Shown: piece after piece, positions 44,171 to 55,988 of the stretch
Numbering within the stretch: position 1 is the stretch's first letter
Layout of the letters: each line of letters begins with the position of its first letter
Origin: Thysanoteuthis rhombus
Lineage: Eukaryota; Mollusca; Cephalopoda; Oegopsida; Thysanoteuthidae
DNA: 64,000 nucleotides
Reading direction: 5' to 3'
Assembly: GCA_963457665.1 (NCBI GenBank)
Contig: OY735212.1
Coordinates: 60,101,228-60,165,227 of the forward strand
Made by a program: the position numbers and the translations under genes
The notes under the pieces: model-generated
What the model saw: the letters and a program-made list of their open reading frames with translations, nothing else
What the model was told of the DNA's origin: nothing
Database searches by the model: none

Positions 44171-44585
44171 GGTCTGGTTAGTCACTTAGTAGAAACTGTC
44201 TTTTCTGGCAGCATGCCATGTTGGGGGTGATCATTTTCTGAAATTGGAGGAAAGAGATGATTTATGATTAAATTACTTCTCTTAATTATTGTTTCAGCAG
44301 TGATCACGAAAGAATTTCCCAAAACAAAACAGGCACAAACTATATAATCAATTTTATATAAACTTACATCATAAATTACTGAATCCCCAACTTGAAATCT
44401 ATTGGAGAGAGTAGGGGTTGTAGGAGAAAAAAAAATTTTTTTCTACTTATCATAAGGAGTAAGTGTTCGAATTTTCAGCCATTTAGCTCCATTGGTGCAG
44501 CCTGTACTCATGATGCATATATAGCCAGCCAGCCGTTCCAACTTGAAATCTGTGGAAATCTTTGGTGACTGTTTTCGTTAACAGT
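44171..44585 (-). repeat. family C repeat, minus-strand copy
   Basis: GGTCTGGTTAGTCACTTAGT, GGCAGCATGCCATGTTGGGG, AGTGATCACGAAAGAATTTCC and CAGCCATTTAGCTCCATTGG appear on the plus strand in reversed family order. It ends close to a foldback element. Confidence 0.72.
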
Positions 44586-44845
44586 CTCTAATACCATCTC
44601 TTGTTCTATGCTAACAATCAGAAATGTTGGTGTTTCCAGCCTCTCTCAAATGAGCATCTTATAACTAATGCTTCCATCAATATCAGCTTAAACTTCATCT
44701 CCCGATCTGATCTCATGATCTGTATTAATGACTCATCTTTTGTATGCTGCCCAATTCGGCTGTTGCGTGTCTTCATTTACGTTTGGAAGCATCTCTTCCT
44801 TCTTTCTATTTATATGTTATCTTTATCATCTCAAGCGTTTAATAT

Positions 44846-45199
44846 AATCTTTCCAGTGGTGTTTGGTGCTTTGTATCTTTGTTATGCTATGGATGCACAA
44901 AAACGCAAAAATATTTTAGTGTCGATTAAAATCAAGGTAGTAAAAGCCTTTTTGGTACAATGTAGTGAAGGTGACCAAGATTGTAAATTATAAAGTTTTA
45001 CTTCTCACTCATTCAATGTTACGAACAGTGAACAAATGAAGAAAAAAATCCAAATTTTGTTTTTCAATTGATTCTCCAATTTCTACAATCAGGACCACCT
45101 TCCCTACACTGTGCCAAAAAGGCTTTTACTGTCTGTTGTTTTTCACAGATACTAAAATATTTTCATGTTTTTATGCCTCCATCGCACACTGAATCTTTC
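44846..45199. mobile_element. family A hAT-like foldback element with perfect 8-bp target duplication
   Basis: The element spans 44854-45191, with AATCTTTC on both sides (44846-44853 and 45192-45199). The left end CAGTGGTGTTTGGTGC and a right end finishing CACACTG fit hAT-type termini. The left arm (CTTTGTATCTTTGTTATGC, AAAATATTTTAGTGTCG) pairs with the right arm (ACTAAAATATTTTCATG, CCATCGCACAC). About 30 bp just inside the right end are missing compared with other copies. The 130-codon plus frame that runs into it (44601-44993) is not a gene. Confidence 0.8.
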
Positions 45200-46057
45200 C
45201 TGTTTTAAGATGTTAGATTCTCTTTATCGAAAGCAGTTTATTTTGCCCTCTTCAGAACTTAGATAAAATCATTCTTTTCAGAGTTCACTTACTTTTATAA
45301 TTCTTATTCATATTTTTTATTTTTTATTATCATATTTGTTTTGTTTTTTCAAACTGGGTACCCCTCCCCTATTTCTGGAATGAAGCTGTTGAACAAAATT
45401 GTTTTTAGCTGATACACAGAATTTTTTCTTTGTCATGAAGCAATCTCTTTTTTAGATCTCTTGGCTGTGATTGTATCTCACCTTCTTTCCCTGGATACAC
45501 TTAAGCTCTAATTTTTTTACATTAGGAAATAGTTCTGCATGTTTCTCACGGGAGGGAATCAACACAAGATTTTTATTTTTAAATATTACCAGTTCATAGT
45601 AATCAAAGGCAAATCCTTTATGCTGATCCAAATCTTAACACATAATGCAATTATTTCTAGTCTTCTCACCAAATCTGAGAGGCCTGTGGCAGATTATGAA
45701 AAAAAATTCACTTCGAATTATCTCATTCTTTATAATTTTCATGGGTTGATAACTCTCAGTGCACGGGTAAAAGAATGGCTGTAAGCTTGAGTAAGTGCTA
45801 TTTCAATGTCAAATTCGAGGTAAACTGATAGTTTTCTGATATTTTCTTGTAAGATATCTGAGTCCAATATGTTATAGATAATTATCAAATGTGTTTTTTT
45901 AAACTCTTTTCAAGGTTAATTATTTTCTTTCATCATGATATAAAGAATGTGGTTCCAAAACACATTGAGTGCCATTCAAAAAAAAGTGTTTAATTAAATT
46001 AAAAATCAAATTCTTGTTTGGAATTTTTCATCTAATTAATACCTTATAAACTGCATA
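45200..46057. other. unassigned AT-rich stretch
   Basis: The frame at 45539-45784 shows no domain. No repeat match was found. Confidence 0.4.
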
Positions 46058-46075
46058 TATAGAGAGAGAGAGAGA
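46058..46075. repeat. (GA)n microsatellite
   Basis: A short AGAGAG run after TATATA. Confidence 0.8.
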
Positions 46076-47153
46076 TTGTAAGTAAGCTAAGAATATTCAA
46101 ATCCAGCATTAATTAATCACATTTTTTTTTCAAATGTTGCTTCTCGCATCTCAGAACCTCTCTCTTCATATCATCATCCTCAGATATTCTAACTCATGTA
46201 TAGTTCACCAAATGCTTTTTCTGTTCAACTACTCGAATAAAATGAAACAAACTAATTCTAATGTAAAACTCACAGGTGCCATTTTTTATATTCCTTATCT
46301 AATATTATTCATCCTTTTAATCTTTAAAAGATTTAATGAAACTGTTGGATCATTATCTAGTGCTAATAATTAAACTGAAATCTGTTGGCAAATATATTAA
46401 TACATAGTCATTTAGCAGATTTGAAAACTACTGCATTAGTATAAGTTTTCTTCTATTGATTATTAGTGATGGTTCCTGATAATAGCAATTATAAAGTTAC
46501 TAAATCTATTTTTTATTTAGGTAATAAAAAATAAAGAATTTCATTTTTTTTTTACTTAAGTAATATTTCATATAACAATGCTAAAAAATATATTTTATTC
46601 TGATGATACTGTCAACTTGATGGTGTTCAAGTCTTGTATTCAAATAGTACGCGTTTGGAAAAGTACCTTGTTTAATGATGACAACTGTCTACTACTTTGT
46701 ATACACAAATTGGCATAAAACATTATTTGCTCTTTAAAGCAGAACAAGGTACAATGGGTTATCCTTTCAATAGATGATTCTCTCGGTTATAAATCATGAC
46801 TGTGTCCTTGTCAGCACCTATGTTACCTTCAAGTATCGTTTTTGGTTTGACATTTATTGAAAACCGTTTAGTGGTAAAGCTTTTGACTCATAACAAGGAT
46901 TAAGAATCAGGCTTTCCCTGTTAGATTGGTGAGTATATAACAGAAGAACCTTCACCAAGGTGTTTTGACTTGTAAATTTGTGATAAATATAAGTAACAAA
47001 AGGTGATGGTATTAATTACTATAATGTTCAAAATAGAATGTTTTTTTGTGTGTGCATTTTTTGTAAAGAATTCAAATCAGTAAATTTCTACACGTTTTGA
47101 TTGACATATATTGTTAATACTTCCTGCTTTATGATGTACTCTGAAAGGAAATA
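46076..47153. other. unassigned AT-rich stretch
   Basis: No supported gene. A TTTATTTAG|GTAATA motif lies at 46520. No repeat match was found. Confidence 0.4.
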
Positions 47154-47530
47154 TTAGGGTGTTAGGAAAGTAATTACATATTTTTAGGTTTTGAAAGTAC
47201 CTATGAATTTGTATTTTCACTACTATAAATTATAAGCCAACCAATTAAGACAAGACCAAGGTTAAATGGTACAAAATAATGTCTGGATTTAGTTCATTAT
47301 CTTTTCTATCTGGTAGTGCGTCGTTCATAGTGTATAGTAAAATTTAACCCCGTTGAGGATAAAGACTTTAAGGAGAAACATATTCGCCATTTTTTACTAT
47401 ATGATTTTCAAAATCGTAGTACTGCTATGCAGGCAATGAGAAACATTTGTGAAGTGTATCCTGATGCAGTGAAGGCGAGTGAATGTCAGCTGTGGTTTAA
47501 AAGGTTTAAAAATGGCGATTGTTAATACTT
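47154..47530 (+). mobile_element. mariner-type 5' fragment (TIR plus start of transposase gene)
   Basis: It begins TTAGGGTGTTAGGAAAGTA after a TA (47152-47153). A second GAAAGTAC-type motif lies about 30 bp inward, and the leader matches the derivative at 39559-39975 in reverse. It runs into the transposase fragment below. The 3' inverted repeat is absent. Confidence 0.8.
47331..47525 (+). pseudogene. mariner transposase N-terminal fragment
   Basis: The frame from 47331 to a TAA at 47523-47525 contains KHIRHFLLYDFQNRSTAMQA and MRNICEVYPDAVKASECQLW, then FKRFKNGDC. This is the first helix-turn-helix of mariner transposases, which binds the terminal repeats. The second DNA-binding region and the DD(34)D catalytic domain are missing. 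No ATG lies in a sensible place, and a TAG sits just upstream in frame, so this is a relic. Confidence 0.82.
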
Positions 47531-48299
47531 ATTTGACATGGTTTATAATGATGAATTTCATACGATTTCTCTCTTTGAATTTTCATCAATCAGCTTGAGA
47601 CTAGAGATCAGTGAATGTTTAAGTAAAACTAAACATTGTCATATCGACTGTGTTCTCCACAACTTTTTAGCACCTACTTAATTGTTTTTAAAACCTCACA
47701 CCGGCATTATTTTTGTATACATATGCACATAATTGTTCATGATTATCTAGTATTTGTACTCATATACACACTCCCCTCTTTGATGCATATAAGTACTCTT
47801 ACACAAATTAATCTACATTCTCATATTGATCTTCGTTCAACTATCACTATTGTATATACCAGAAAGTCACTTATTCTTGCATATACACTCGTGCAGGTGC
47901 ACTTTAACTGTTATTTTTGTATTTCCCTTGCACATATAAGCATATTACATATCTACAGTTTTTCATTCTTAAATACTTTCACTTACTCAGCCATGCACAT
48001 GATTATACCTGCTATATTCTGAGAGTTGTGCCCAGGGTGCCAGAACCCCAGGGTCAGTAGTGTGCCTTCTATGAAAAAAACGGAAGTGAAAGATGTACTG
48101 AATCAAATATTCATTTCTGATCAACCACTGAAAATTTTCTCATAACTGCAAAAACATTTTATTCTCATTATTAATTTGTTCTGGCGTCATAGTTATTTAT
48201 TTGATGCGGACTTTAAATGAGTGTATGAAACATTTCTAGATATCAAATTAGCTGGAAATGAAAACTTTAGCTATTGCAATAAAAAATATGTCAAGAAGT
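47531..48299. other. unassigned sequence
   Basis: The 128-codon plus frame (47636-48022) is rich in His, Ile, Tyr and Thr from CACATA/TACTCA-type low-complexity DNA. No domain is visible and I reject it as a gene. Confidence 0.45.
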
Positions 48300-48515
48300 G
48301 ATGCTTCTGAATATAGGTTTTTATTGGGGGATTCTATTTGAAATGAAAGTTCATGCCAAATTGGCCCCTAGATTGTGTCCAGTGGCATTCATATTTATTT
48401 TTTGAAAATTTGTACTTTTTTAGTGATGACAGCCTATTAATAACATTCATTCATCACCCTCTCTTTCCAATTTTTTAATCGATTACCCTATTGAGTGACT
48501 AACCTGACATGTTTT
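48300..48515 (+). repeat. family C repeat, partial copy
   Basis: ATAGGTTTTTATTGGGGG, GAAAGTTCATGCCAAATTGGC, TTTTTAGTGATGACAGCC and TTGAGTGACTAACCTGACA follow the family order. The 5' part is missing. Confidence 0.65.
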
Positions 48516-49364
48516 GTTTTTTAAATCATAAATTTATGATTCAAACCAAATTGCTAGTATTTTCATCAAGGTACTTAATTTTACCACTGCTTAATTTACT
48601 AGGTAAAAAGCCGCATTTACGGTGATTCATAATTTCCCTTGGAATGCTAGTTATCTTCTCAGTCTCTAGACACATTCTATAGATTTTTGACATTCTGTTC
48701 TACTGAATATCATTATGAGCAAATGATGCCACAAAAACCAGGAGCTAAATATATACACTCATAAGTACAACTGACACTTGTCAAAAGCTTTCTTTCTATT
48801 AAAGCTTACTGTATATGTAAGTATACGCAGATTAATCAAGCTATGATAAAATAGTGTCCCTGACTGTTAAGAATTTTTTATATCCTCAAACCAACATCTC
48901 TATTATCATAAATACCTCACACCATAAATATTTTCAAAAACTGAAATGGCCTTTGTCATTGAAGAATATGTGATTTCTTTAGGGCCTAATTGAATTAAGT
49001 AGGTGTTCGTGTTATAATGAAAAAAATTCAGAATTTTTGACAATCAAATTCAATATAATTAAGAATTTTTATTCTCATATTTTACTCTTTATTTTAATGA
49101 ATGTTTTATGAGTTTAAAAGTTTTGTTCTTGTCTCCTGATTCCTATTTTCAGCATGTAAGATTCCCAGATAAACTTGTCTAGCCTCATGGATTTAAACTT
49201 TTTCTCATTTTTATTGAGCAAGTGAATTTTCTTTATGACAGAGATAACTCAAAGATGTCGATATTGTCATTAAAAACAAAATGAGATTGACACAAATGTA
49301 TTGAACAACCATAGCCACCAAAGGTGTGGAACTGTTCTTCGCTTTTTTATGTGTGTTCCAGCAT
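48516..49364. other. unassigned AT-rich stretch
   Basis: No supported feature. Confidence 0.4.
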
Positions 49365-49690
49365 TCCTAGCTCTAATGTTTTGCCTACAGACTTGCAAAT
49401 TGGCAACAGTACTCCACCAAACATTTTTCTGGAAAAAATTTTTTAACCTTTGGAAAAAAAAGCCTTTTTGACCATTCTTGGGCCTTATTTTGACTATTAT
49501 AGATTATTAACAACGTCTAGATTCTCCAGAATCTAGATATTTTCAATTACTTTATTTTACATGTTATCCAGTGGAAAACACCTCTGATATCATAAATAGC
49601 ATTAATTCTGACCATATTCATTCTTCAATGGAATTTCTTTTATATGACTTCAAATTTCAATGCTGATGGCGAGTTATCATCATCATCATC
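49365..49690 (-). repeat. family G repeat, copy 2, with perfect short hairpin
   Basis: It is the reverse complement of the family at 2690-3030. The central hairpin TCTAGATTCTCCAGAATCTAGA is split as TCTAGATTCT and AGAATCTAGA (about 49517-49538) with a 2-base loop, and is perfect here. A short ATC trinucleotide run lies at 49677-49694. Confidence 0.6.
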
Positions 49691-50354
49691 ATTATCATTT
49701 GAATTGAAAAAAAAAAAAGAATTGAACTATTCATTCCATCAATCATGATTCCCTCATGTCAGTCTTGTATGATTTCTTGTGTAATATATTTCATTCTGAG
49801 TCTTTTTTCTTTGGAACAAATAAACATCAACATTCTTAAAGAAAAAAAAAGGAGCTTATTCAGTAGATTTTTGTTTGCAACTGAAAAATTTAATCTTGAT
49901 TGAGATCCATGCAAGTAACAAACAAACCAAAGTCTGTACATTTGATTTCCATGCAATTCTTGTCAGTAGTAATTTGGAATCAGAAGAATAAAAGAAACTT
50001 CCTTGTCAACTTTTAAAGCATATTACAAAAAAATTGATTTCTTATGATTCTCAGACATGCCTGTACAAAAAGGCATCCAGTTTCATGGAAATCTTTTGGA
50101 GGTTTAAACTTGAAATGATCAGACTGTCCTTTGTTCACAATGTTGTTAATAACAACAATCAAAATATTATTGCTAAAAGCGATAAACGATCAAAACAGAA
50201 ATGTTTTAAATGCTGTTACCTCATCTAACTATTATTTAATTTACTCTGATTCTCTCTTTCTCTCCCTCATTCTTATTCCAAAACTATATCAAAATGTTTA
50301 GAGCTGCAAATCATGCAATAAACATATCACTTTTTATGGACACAAAATATGTTC
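49691..50354. other. unassigned sequence
   Basis: Two frames of about 65 codons (49759-49956 minus, 50034-50228 plus) have no domain or splice support. Confidence 0.4.
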
Positions 50355-50560
50355 TTTTCAGTATTGATTTTTATTGATTGTAAATCAAATGTCTGCCTCG
50401 TATCAAGAACCACAGATCCAAATGACTTTAAACTTGACACTGCAATGTCAGGTGCACGGACCAACATATCTGGCGAATATCAATTTTTTTGAGTTATCTC
50501 GCTGCATACACGCACTGATTTCTCAGATTATTGTAAGGATTATCCTTGGTAATTATGATT
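50355..50560 (+). repeat. family H repeat, copy 3
   Basis: TTTTATTGATTGTAAATCAAA, shown by its core TTGATTGTAAATCAAA, is followed by AAGAACCACAGATCCAAA, AACTTGACACTGCAATGTC, ACATATCTGGCGAATATCA and ATTTCTCAGATTATTGTAAG. It is close to 25740-25990. Confidence 0.65.
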
Positions 50561-51672
50561 CAATTGTGGAATGTATATAAATACAAAAACTGTATTATTT
50601 GTAGATAATTTGATTTTACTGTATTATTAATATTTGGAAATACAGTCTGAAAATCAAATAGTTATAAAATAATGAACTTCATTTATTCTATCTTGCTATT
50701 TCGAATTGTGATTAGTACGGAGAACATGTCTAAAAATATTTCCATCACACTCTTTGATGTTTTCTCATTCAAAGAATGAACAAGAATTTCCTGTTTTTTT
50801 AGAAATCCATTGTTGGAAAAGTTCTTTCTTTTTTATTCCTCTCTTTCCTCCCCAAATTTTCAACATCTTGACCTAGAACTTGACATCTTTTCAGAGCTGG
50901 CACTGTGCAGACGCATGTTCTCAAATTGTTTCTATTTATTTCCTGGAATTGTGTGAGACAAGTGCAGTCATTGGAAAGAAGGCAAATTCTCTAGACTGAT
51001 CTTATTTAAATAGAACCATTTAAGAAAAAAAAATTTAAAACCATCGTTTTAGAATTTTGAGTTTTTCTGATTGTTTTAAGCTTCTTTAAATTCCTCAATT
51101 CAAATGCGATTCTACTTCACAGCCGCAAGAAGATGGATGTTTCATAAAATAATCATAAGCAATTTTGCTTTCCATAGATCAAAGGATTTATCTTGATTCT
51201 TCTGTTGATTATTCATATTCAGATTATTTTATAACTTTTTTCCTCCTCTGGTTTGAATATTCCATTTCATCTTCAGGCTATATTCAAGTTCTATTTTCAA
51301 TTCACTTTTTTCTTTTAAATTCTTAAATTGAGATTTTTTCAGTTTGATTTCTTTTATGTTCTATGTAAAGCCAATCAAAGGCACCGACTTGTTTTCTATT
51401 TGCAATAGACTTTCAACACTTTGGGAAATAATTTTTTTTTCTTTCAATTCTTCTATAATTATGGCTTCCACTTTCTTGAGACGCTTGAAACTGCTTCGAT
51501 AATTTAGAATTACTGTAATTTTTATCTCACAATAATGAATACTTTTAATTTTAGGTTAGAAATAGCACTTAGGGATTTCGACTGTTAAATGCTCATATTC
51601 CCAGTGCATATTTATACGGTACATCAGTATAACATCTAAAATCTTCCTCTCTCTCTCTATCTATCTATATAC

Positions 51673-51709
<37 letters not shown>

Positions 51710-52244
51710 AAGAGTGACAAGTAGAGAGATTTCTTTAACATTATAGAAAAAGTTTATATACTTCATTTTAAATTGTTTACTTTAGAAAAAAAAGTGAATT
51801 CCCTTTCTTATTCTTTCTAATAATGATGAATAGTTGTCTTCAGGTGGAGATAAAATAAAATGTTGATCCTATTCAACGACAATAATCATCCTTACAGCAA
51901 TCCCAATTTTTCCAATATGGATTGCAATATCGATCAAAAAAATCATTGCCTGGATAATAGATTAACTTATTCAACAGTACTTTGTTTTTTAGGTAACTGT
52001 TATGAAGTTGAAGTTGTAGCCACTATCATTCCAAACTGATATCTAGTTAGTTTCAAAACAAAAATTTGATTAAAGCTGTCTGGGAACATGGATGTTTAAT
52101 GAAAACAAAATATAGAAAATATTGCTAAATCAATTTTTTGTACTTTTTAGTCAAATGTTTATATCATATGCTATAACAATATTGCATATAAAATTATGAA
52201 TGATATTTTGATTCTATGCTTTGTTAAAAATAATACAATTTCTT
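50561..52244. other. unassigned AT-rich stretch with a compound microsatellite
   Basis: A CT, TATC, AT and GA compound microsatellite lies at 51638-51710. TTTGTTTTTTAG|GTAACT at 51993 is a weak ratchet-like splice motif. No gene recognised. Confidence 0.45.
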
Positions 52245-52520
52245 ATTATATCAAATGACCATAGCCCCACAAATGATCCAACCAACCTGCCAAGTGGGCT
52301 GCAGATTCTTCTCACTTCTGTGTCTCTGGCACCCTTGGTCACATTTTGGGGATATAACCTTGGAAATTTGCATATGTAAATCACTCGACAGCATCTAAAA
52401 ATGTTTTTTTTTAACTTTTCAAAAATGTGCTTTTTAGGGTCTCTTTGGTCATTTTGGACCAATAATGTACAAATTTGGGGCTGGTATTTTTTAGATAATT
52501 TTAGAATCTTGTCTTTGAGG
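52245..52520 (+). repeat. family B element, 3'-truncated
   Basis: ATATCAAATGACCATAGCCCC, shown by its core TGACCATAGCCCCACAAATG, is followed by AACCTGCCAAGTGGGCTGC, CCTTGGAAATTTGCATATG and GGGTCTCTTTGGTCATTTTGG. It runs to within 31 bp of the foldback element at 52551. The minus frame 52214-52462 is a by-product. Confidence 0.7.
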
Positions 52521-52550
52521 TTGATTCCTCAACAGTAGGAAGGATCGAAC

Positions 52551-53001
52551 CAGTAGCGTATGGTGTTTTGTATCTTGGTTGTGCTGTGTGCTATGGATGC
52601 ATAAAAACACGAAAATATTTTAGTGTCTATAAAAAGCAACGGGTAGCAAAAGCTTTGTAGTATAATGTTGGGAAGACTGTCCTGGTCATGAATAGACAAG
52701 TTTCACACACTCGCTCATTCGATGTTACTAATGGTGAACAAATATTTAAAAAGAAGAAAAAGGAGAAATAATGGAAGAAAAACAAAATTTGGATAGGACA
52801 CTATTATCCACTGATAAAAAAGGCTAATCCGAATTCTCTTTTCCATTAATTCTCTAATTTCTACAGTTGGGATCACCATCCGCACATTGTACCAAAAAGG
52901 CTTCAATTATCCATTGATTTTTACAGACACTGTAATATCTTACATTTTTGTGCATCCATAGTACACAGCACACTAAAGATAAAAAGCACTATATGCCACT
53001 G
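52551..53001. mobile_element. family A hAT-like foldback element, near full length
   Basis: It starts CAGTAGCGTATGGTG and ends CTATATGCCACTG. Flanking octamers GATCGAAC and AATCTAAC agree at 6 of 8 positions. Arms: TTGGTTGTGCTGTGTGCTAT, AACACGAAAATATTTTAGTG and, inverted, ACACTGTAATATCTTAC and GCATCCATAGTACACAGC. The middle has GTTTCACACACTCGCTCATTC and the GGATAGGACACTATTATCC hairpin, partly decayed on its right side. No protein is encoded. Confidence 0.8.
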
Positions 53002-53777
53002 AATCTAACATTATCATCGTTTCAGTGAGGTTGATATTATCAAGTTAAAATATTGCTTTTAATCTAATAAAGCCTTGGGTAAATATTAATTCACTACTTC
53101 AGTCCTTTGTAGATATGCATCCATTTTTCTCTGTTTTTTTCCCCATTTGATAAATTACTGCTCGCTTGTTTTGGAAAAAGATGGAATTTGTATATTCCTG
53201 CAAGCAAAAAGAACTCTCTACATAATTTCTCTTATCTCATTTATCAAATGTTATTGAAGTAAAAGTCAAAACTATATTTTTAACCATTCTGTTATCTTTC
53301 TAGCTGGTAAAGGTGTTATAGTATCTATTAACATGTAAAGAGTTTTCCTTTATTTCCACTCTTGTAAATGCTGGTCTCATTCCAGCATCATTCACATCAT
53401 GTCCATATCTTTGTTTGAAGATGATTCCCCCCCCCCATCATTGTGTAGCTTTCTTAGGACATAATTACCTCCCTTGAATTTCCTAACCATCTTTCAGCAT
53501 TTTCATGAAAACTTTAAATCATATTTTGTTCCCGTCTACTTATTGTGATTGTCTATCACTATGGAACCGCTTTCAAAGACGAAATTCCTTGTCGAGAACT
53601 TCCAACAACACTGTACCATGCAAAGTGGATGTTGATGTTGCAGTCAATGCCAAATAGTCACTTCTAATGACTCGTTTTGATCCTTGCTCTCTTCAGTAAT
53701 CAAGTAGAAATCTGTTGTTGGAAATATTTGCTTTTTTTTTCTACGATCTTGAATTCATTTGAATATGAAAAATCTAT
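53002..53777. other. unassigned sequence
   Basis: It contains a C-run at 53428-53436 and otherwise no supported feature. Confidence 0.4.
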
Positions 53778-54262
53778 CCGTATAAAAGCCCTGTATACAA
53801 ACTAGGATGTTCTCTACAATTCCTGTCATAAACTAAAAGTTATAATGGACTGGTCCATGTGAAATAGATTAACAGAGCTAATAGAAATAATTATAGGTTT
53901 GTAATAAAATGAGATAAGTTGTTGCTATATAATGTATAATTAGATCTAAGATATACTGGATGTTTGAAACTAAAAGAAAAGAAAAAAGAGTGTGTGAGTT
54001 TATTTTGTAAGAAATACGTTATATGTTTAATAAAATGAGTTTTTTCCTATAACTTTTTTTTCATACCATGATTTTGTCTGAAGACTTCGTCTGAAACCCT
54101 TTAAAACAGTTGCAGTTGAGTTGTGATTTCAGAAGAAAACTTGATATTAGAATACATGAATTATCAAAAATCAATCCCTAATAAATTAGCTTTATGCTCC
54201 TTAATGCCGATCCATGTATAAATAACCTGTCATTTTTTACAGGTACATTGTTGTATATTTAT
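53778..54262 (+). repeat. family E repeat, copy 3
   Basis: GTATAAAAGCCCTGTATAC, AGTTATAATGGACTGGTCC, GAAATAGATTAACAGAGC and TGCCGATCCATGTATAAATAAC match the order of copies at 3088 and 32082, with an extra stretch near 53990-54100. Confidence 0.7.
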
Positions 54263-54362
54263 TATTCATCAACTGCTGACAAGCAAAATTACTTTGTTGC
54301 TTGAAATTATCTACTTAACATTGAGATAGGCTATAAGAAAATATAACTTTCTAAGTATCCCA

Positions 54363-54560
54363 ACTTCGTTACTTCTGCCAACGAGGTTGAAGTAAATGTA
54401 TTTGGACGTGTCTTTCTTTCTATCTTTCCATCAGTCTAAACAATATATCCAAGAGTTCTCTATGAATTACGATGAATTTTCATTGAAGGGTGGACAATGG
54501 GGCAAGGGAGGGTTGATCGAATTAAGGGGGTCATATACTTATAAGTCCACAACACATGTT
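54363..54560 (+). repeat. short interspersed repeat starting ACTTCGTTACTTCTGCCAAC
   Basis: The start ACTTCGTTACTTCTGCC-AACGAGG and the following TCTTTCTTTCTATC, ATATATCCAAGAGTTCTC and TGAATTTTCATTGAAGGGTGG are the pattern of a very widespread invertebrate repeat, by memory of the motif. Similar AGTTCTCAATGA and GGTGGACC segments occur in the tandem array at 31565. Confidence 0.5.
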
Positions 54561-55609
54561 TTTGCATAAAAACAGGTGTAAAAATTATTATCTACAAAGT
54601 TATTATTAATCATTCTTTCCTGGGTTTTACCTGAAAAAAATAATTTATTTTAAAAAAAACATACGAGATGAAGAAAGAATTCGCAGTTCCTCATAGACTT
54701 TTCAAAAAGTCTACAAATTCATGAAAAAAGATGTATTTATTTTTTGTGCCATGATGTACAAACAGATAATTATTTAATGAGTTTTAGAAAAATTCAACAG
54801 CTTATACATATATTTTCCTATGTCCTCTTTTACATATAACAATATATTTTCCTCCAATAAATCTCCCTTAGATTTTAATACTACCTTTCTATTTTGATAG
54901 CAATTATACCTTCAATCTTCATTGACATCAGTCTTTCAATTAGTCTTCATGTCAATAGAAATATGCTTTTTTGTCTATCACAATGAAACGCTTGTGGCCT
55001 TTTCAGTAGCACCAGTGAAAGCTATGCCCTTTAGCCTACTATTGTAAATGTATCAAAAGTCTTTAACAATAGAAACATCTGGTTATATTCAGTGCATACA
55101 TTCTATTTCAGTTATATCAAAGCTTAATTGCCAATTAATTTTACAATGTTCACATTTATTCGTGGACCCAGAAAAGATTAAGTAATTAAATAAATGCGAG
55201 GAATTGCTTTGCAGCTTATATAAATGTGCACTTTAGTAGTACCTCTGGATTTAATTTCTTCTAAGCAATCTTCATTATTGAACGTAGATTTGAAAAGAAT
55301 TACCTTTTCAAGTGTTAAATGATCATTCTCGAAACCTTTTCTTTAAACGTAAACATTGCTGTGATTTATATTGTGATGTAGACTTTAGATATGTTGAAAA
55401 TAACTGGCAAGTCGTCTGTTATAAATCTATATATGCCCTCAAATATGATGGATAGAAGTAACTTTTCAAAAGTTGGCATCTCTTCTGAAGATGGTGTAAA
55501 TAAACTGATTATATCAAGAAATCCTCTACACCTTATTTTTTTTTTAAATACCTCAAATAACTGATGTGCATGTTTGTTAGTCTGTTCCTTCATGTCTAAT
55601 GTTTAGTAA
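54561..55609. other. unassigned AT-rich stretch
   Basis: A 75-codon minus frame (55366-55593) has a helical, hydrophobic composition but no recognised domain. A TTTTTTTCAG|GTAAAA motif on the minus strand at 54630/54631 is a chance-level ratchet-like site. Confidence 0.35.
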
Positions 55610-55988
55610 GAAACTGCCAACCAAAACTATCAATATAGGTTTCTTCAGTTTTCAAGTTGATCTAGCTGGCTATCTCTGTATAACATGTACAGGTCGCACC
55701 AATACAGCAAGAGGGCTGAAAGTTCAATAATTATCTCTTGTCTGCAAAAAACTTTTTTTAACCCCTTCCCCCGATAGGTTTTTAAAAGGGGTTCAGTTTG
55801 CTATGTAAGTTCATGCTAAATTGATCTCTTATTTTGTGTTCACTTGTTTTTGATAAATTCAGACTTATTTAGTGATCACTGACCAACAAAAAGCGGGAAG
55901 TAACTTATTAACTGATTCCCCCAATATGACATGCTGCCAAAAGACATTGGTCACTTGATGGGTTCTGTCAAGTGACTAACTAGACCTG
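55610..55988 (+). repeat. family C repeat, plus-strand copy
   Basis: AAGAAACTGCCAACCAAAAC, TTTCTTCAGTTTTCAAGTTG, CAAGAGGGCTGAAAGTTC, GATAGGTTTTTAAAAGGGG, ACATGCTGCCAAAAGACATTG and AAGTGACTAACTAGACC follow the family order. Confidence 0.75.

Noticed and set aside
44601-44993. A 130-codon plus frame
   Set aside because: Its second half is the arm of the family-A foldback element, so the frame is a composite of unrelated sequence.
47636-48022. A 128-codon plus frame, one of the longest in the window
   Set aside because: It is low-complexity, His/Ile/Tyr/Thr-rich sequence from CACATA-type DNA, with no domain and no splice sites.
54621-54645. A minus-strand TTTTTTTCAG|GTAAAA ratchet-like site
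   Set aside because: The donor half is weak and the tract is part of generally A/T-rich DNA. It serves as a reminder that such motifs arise by chance here.
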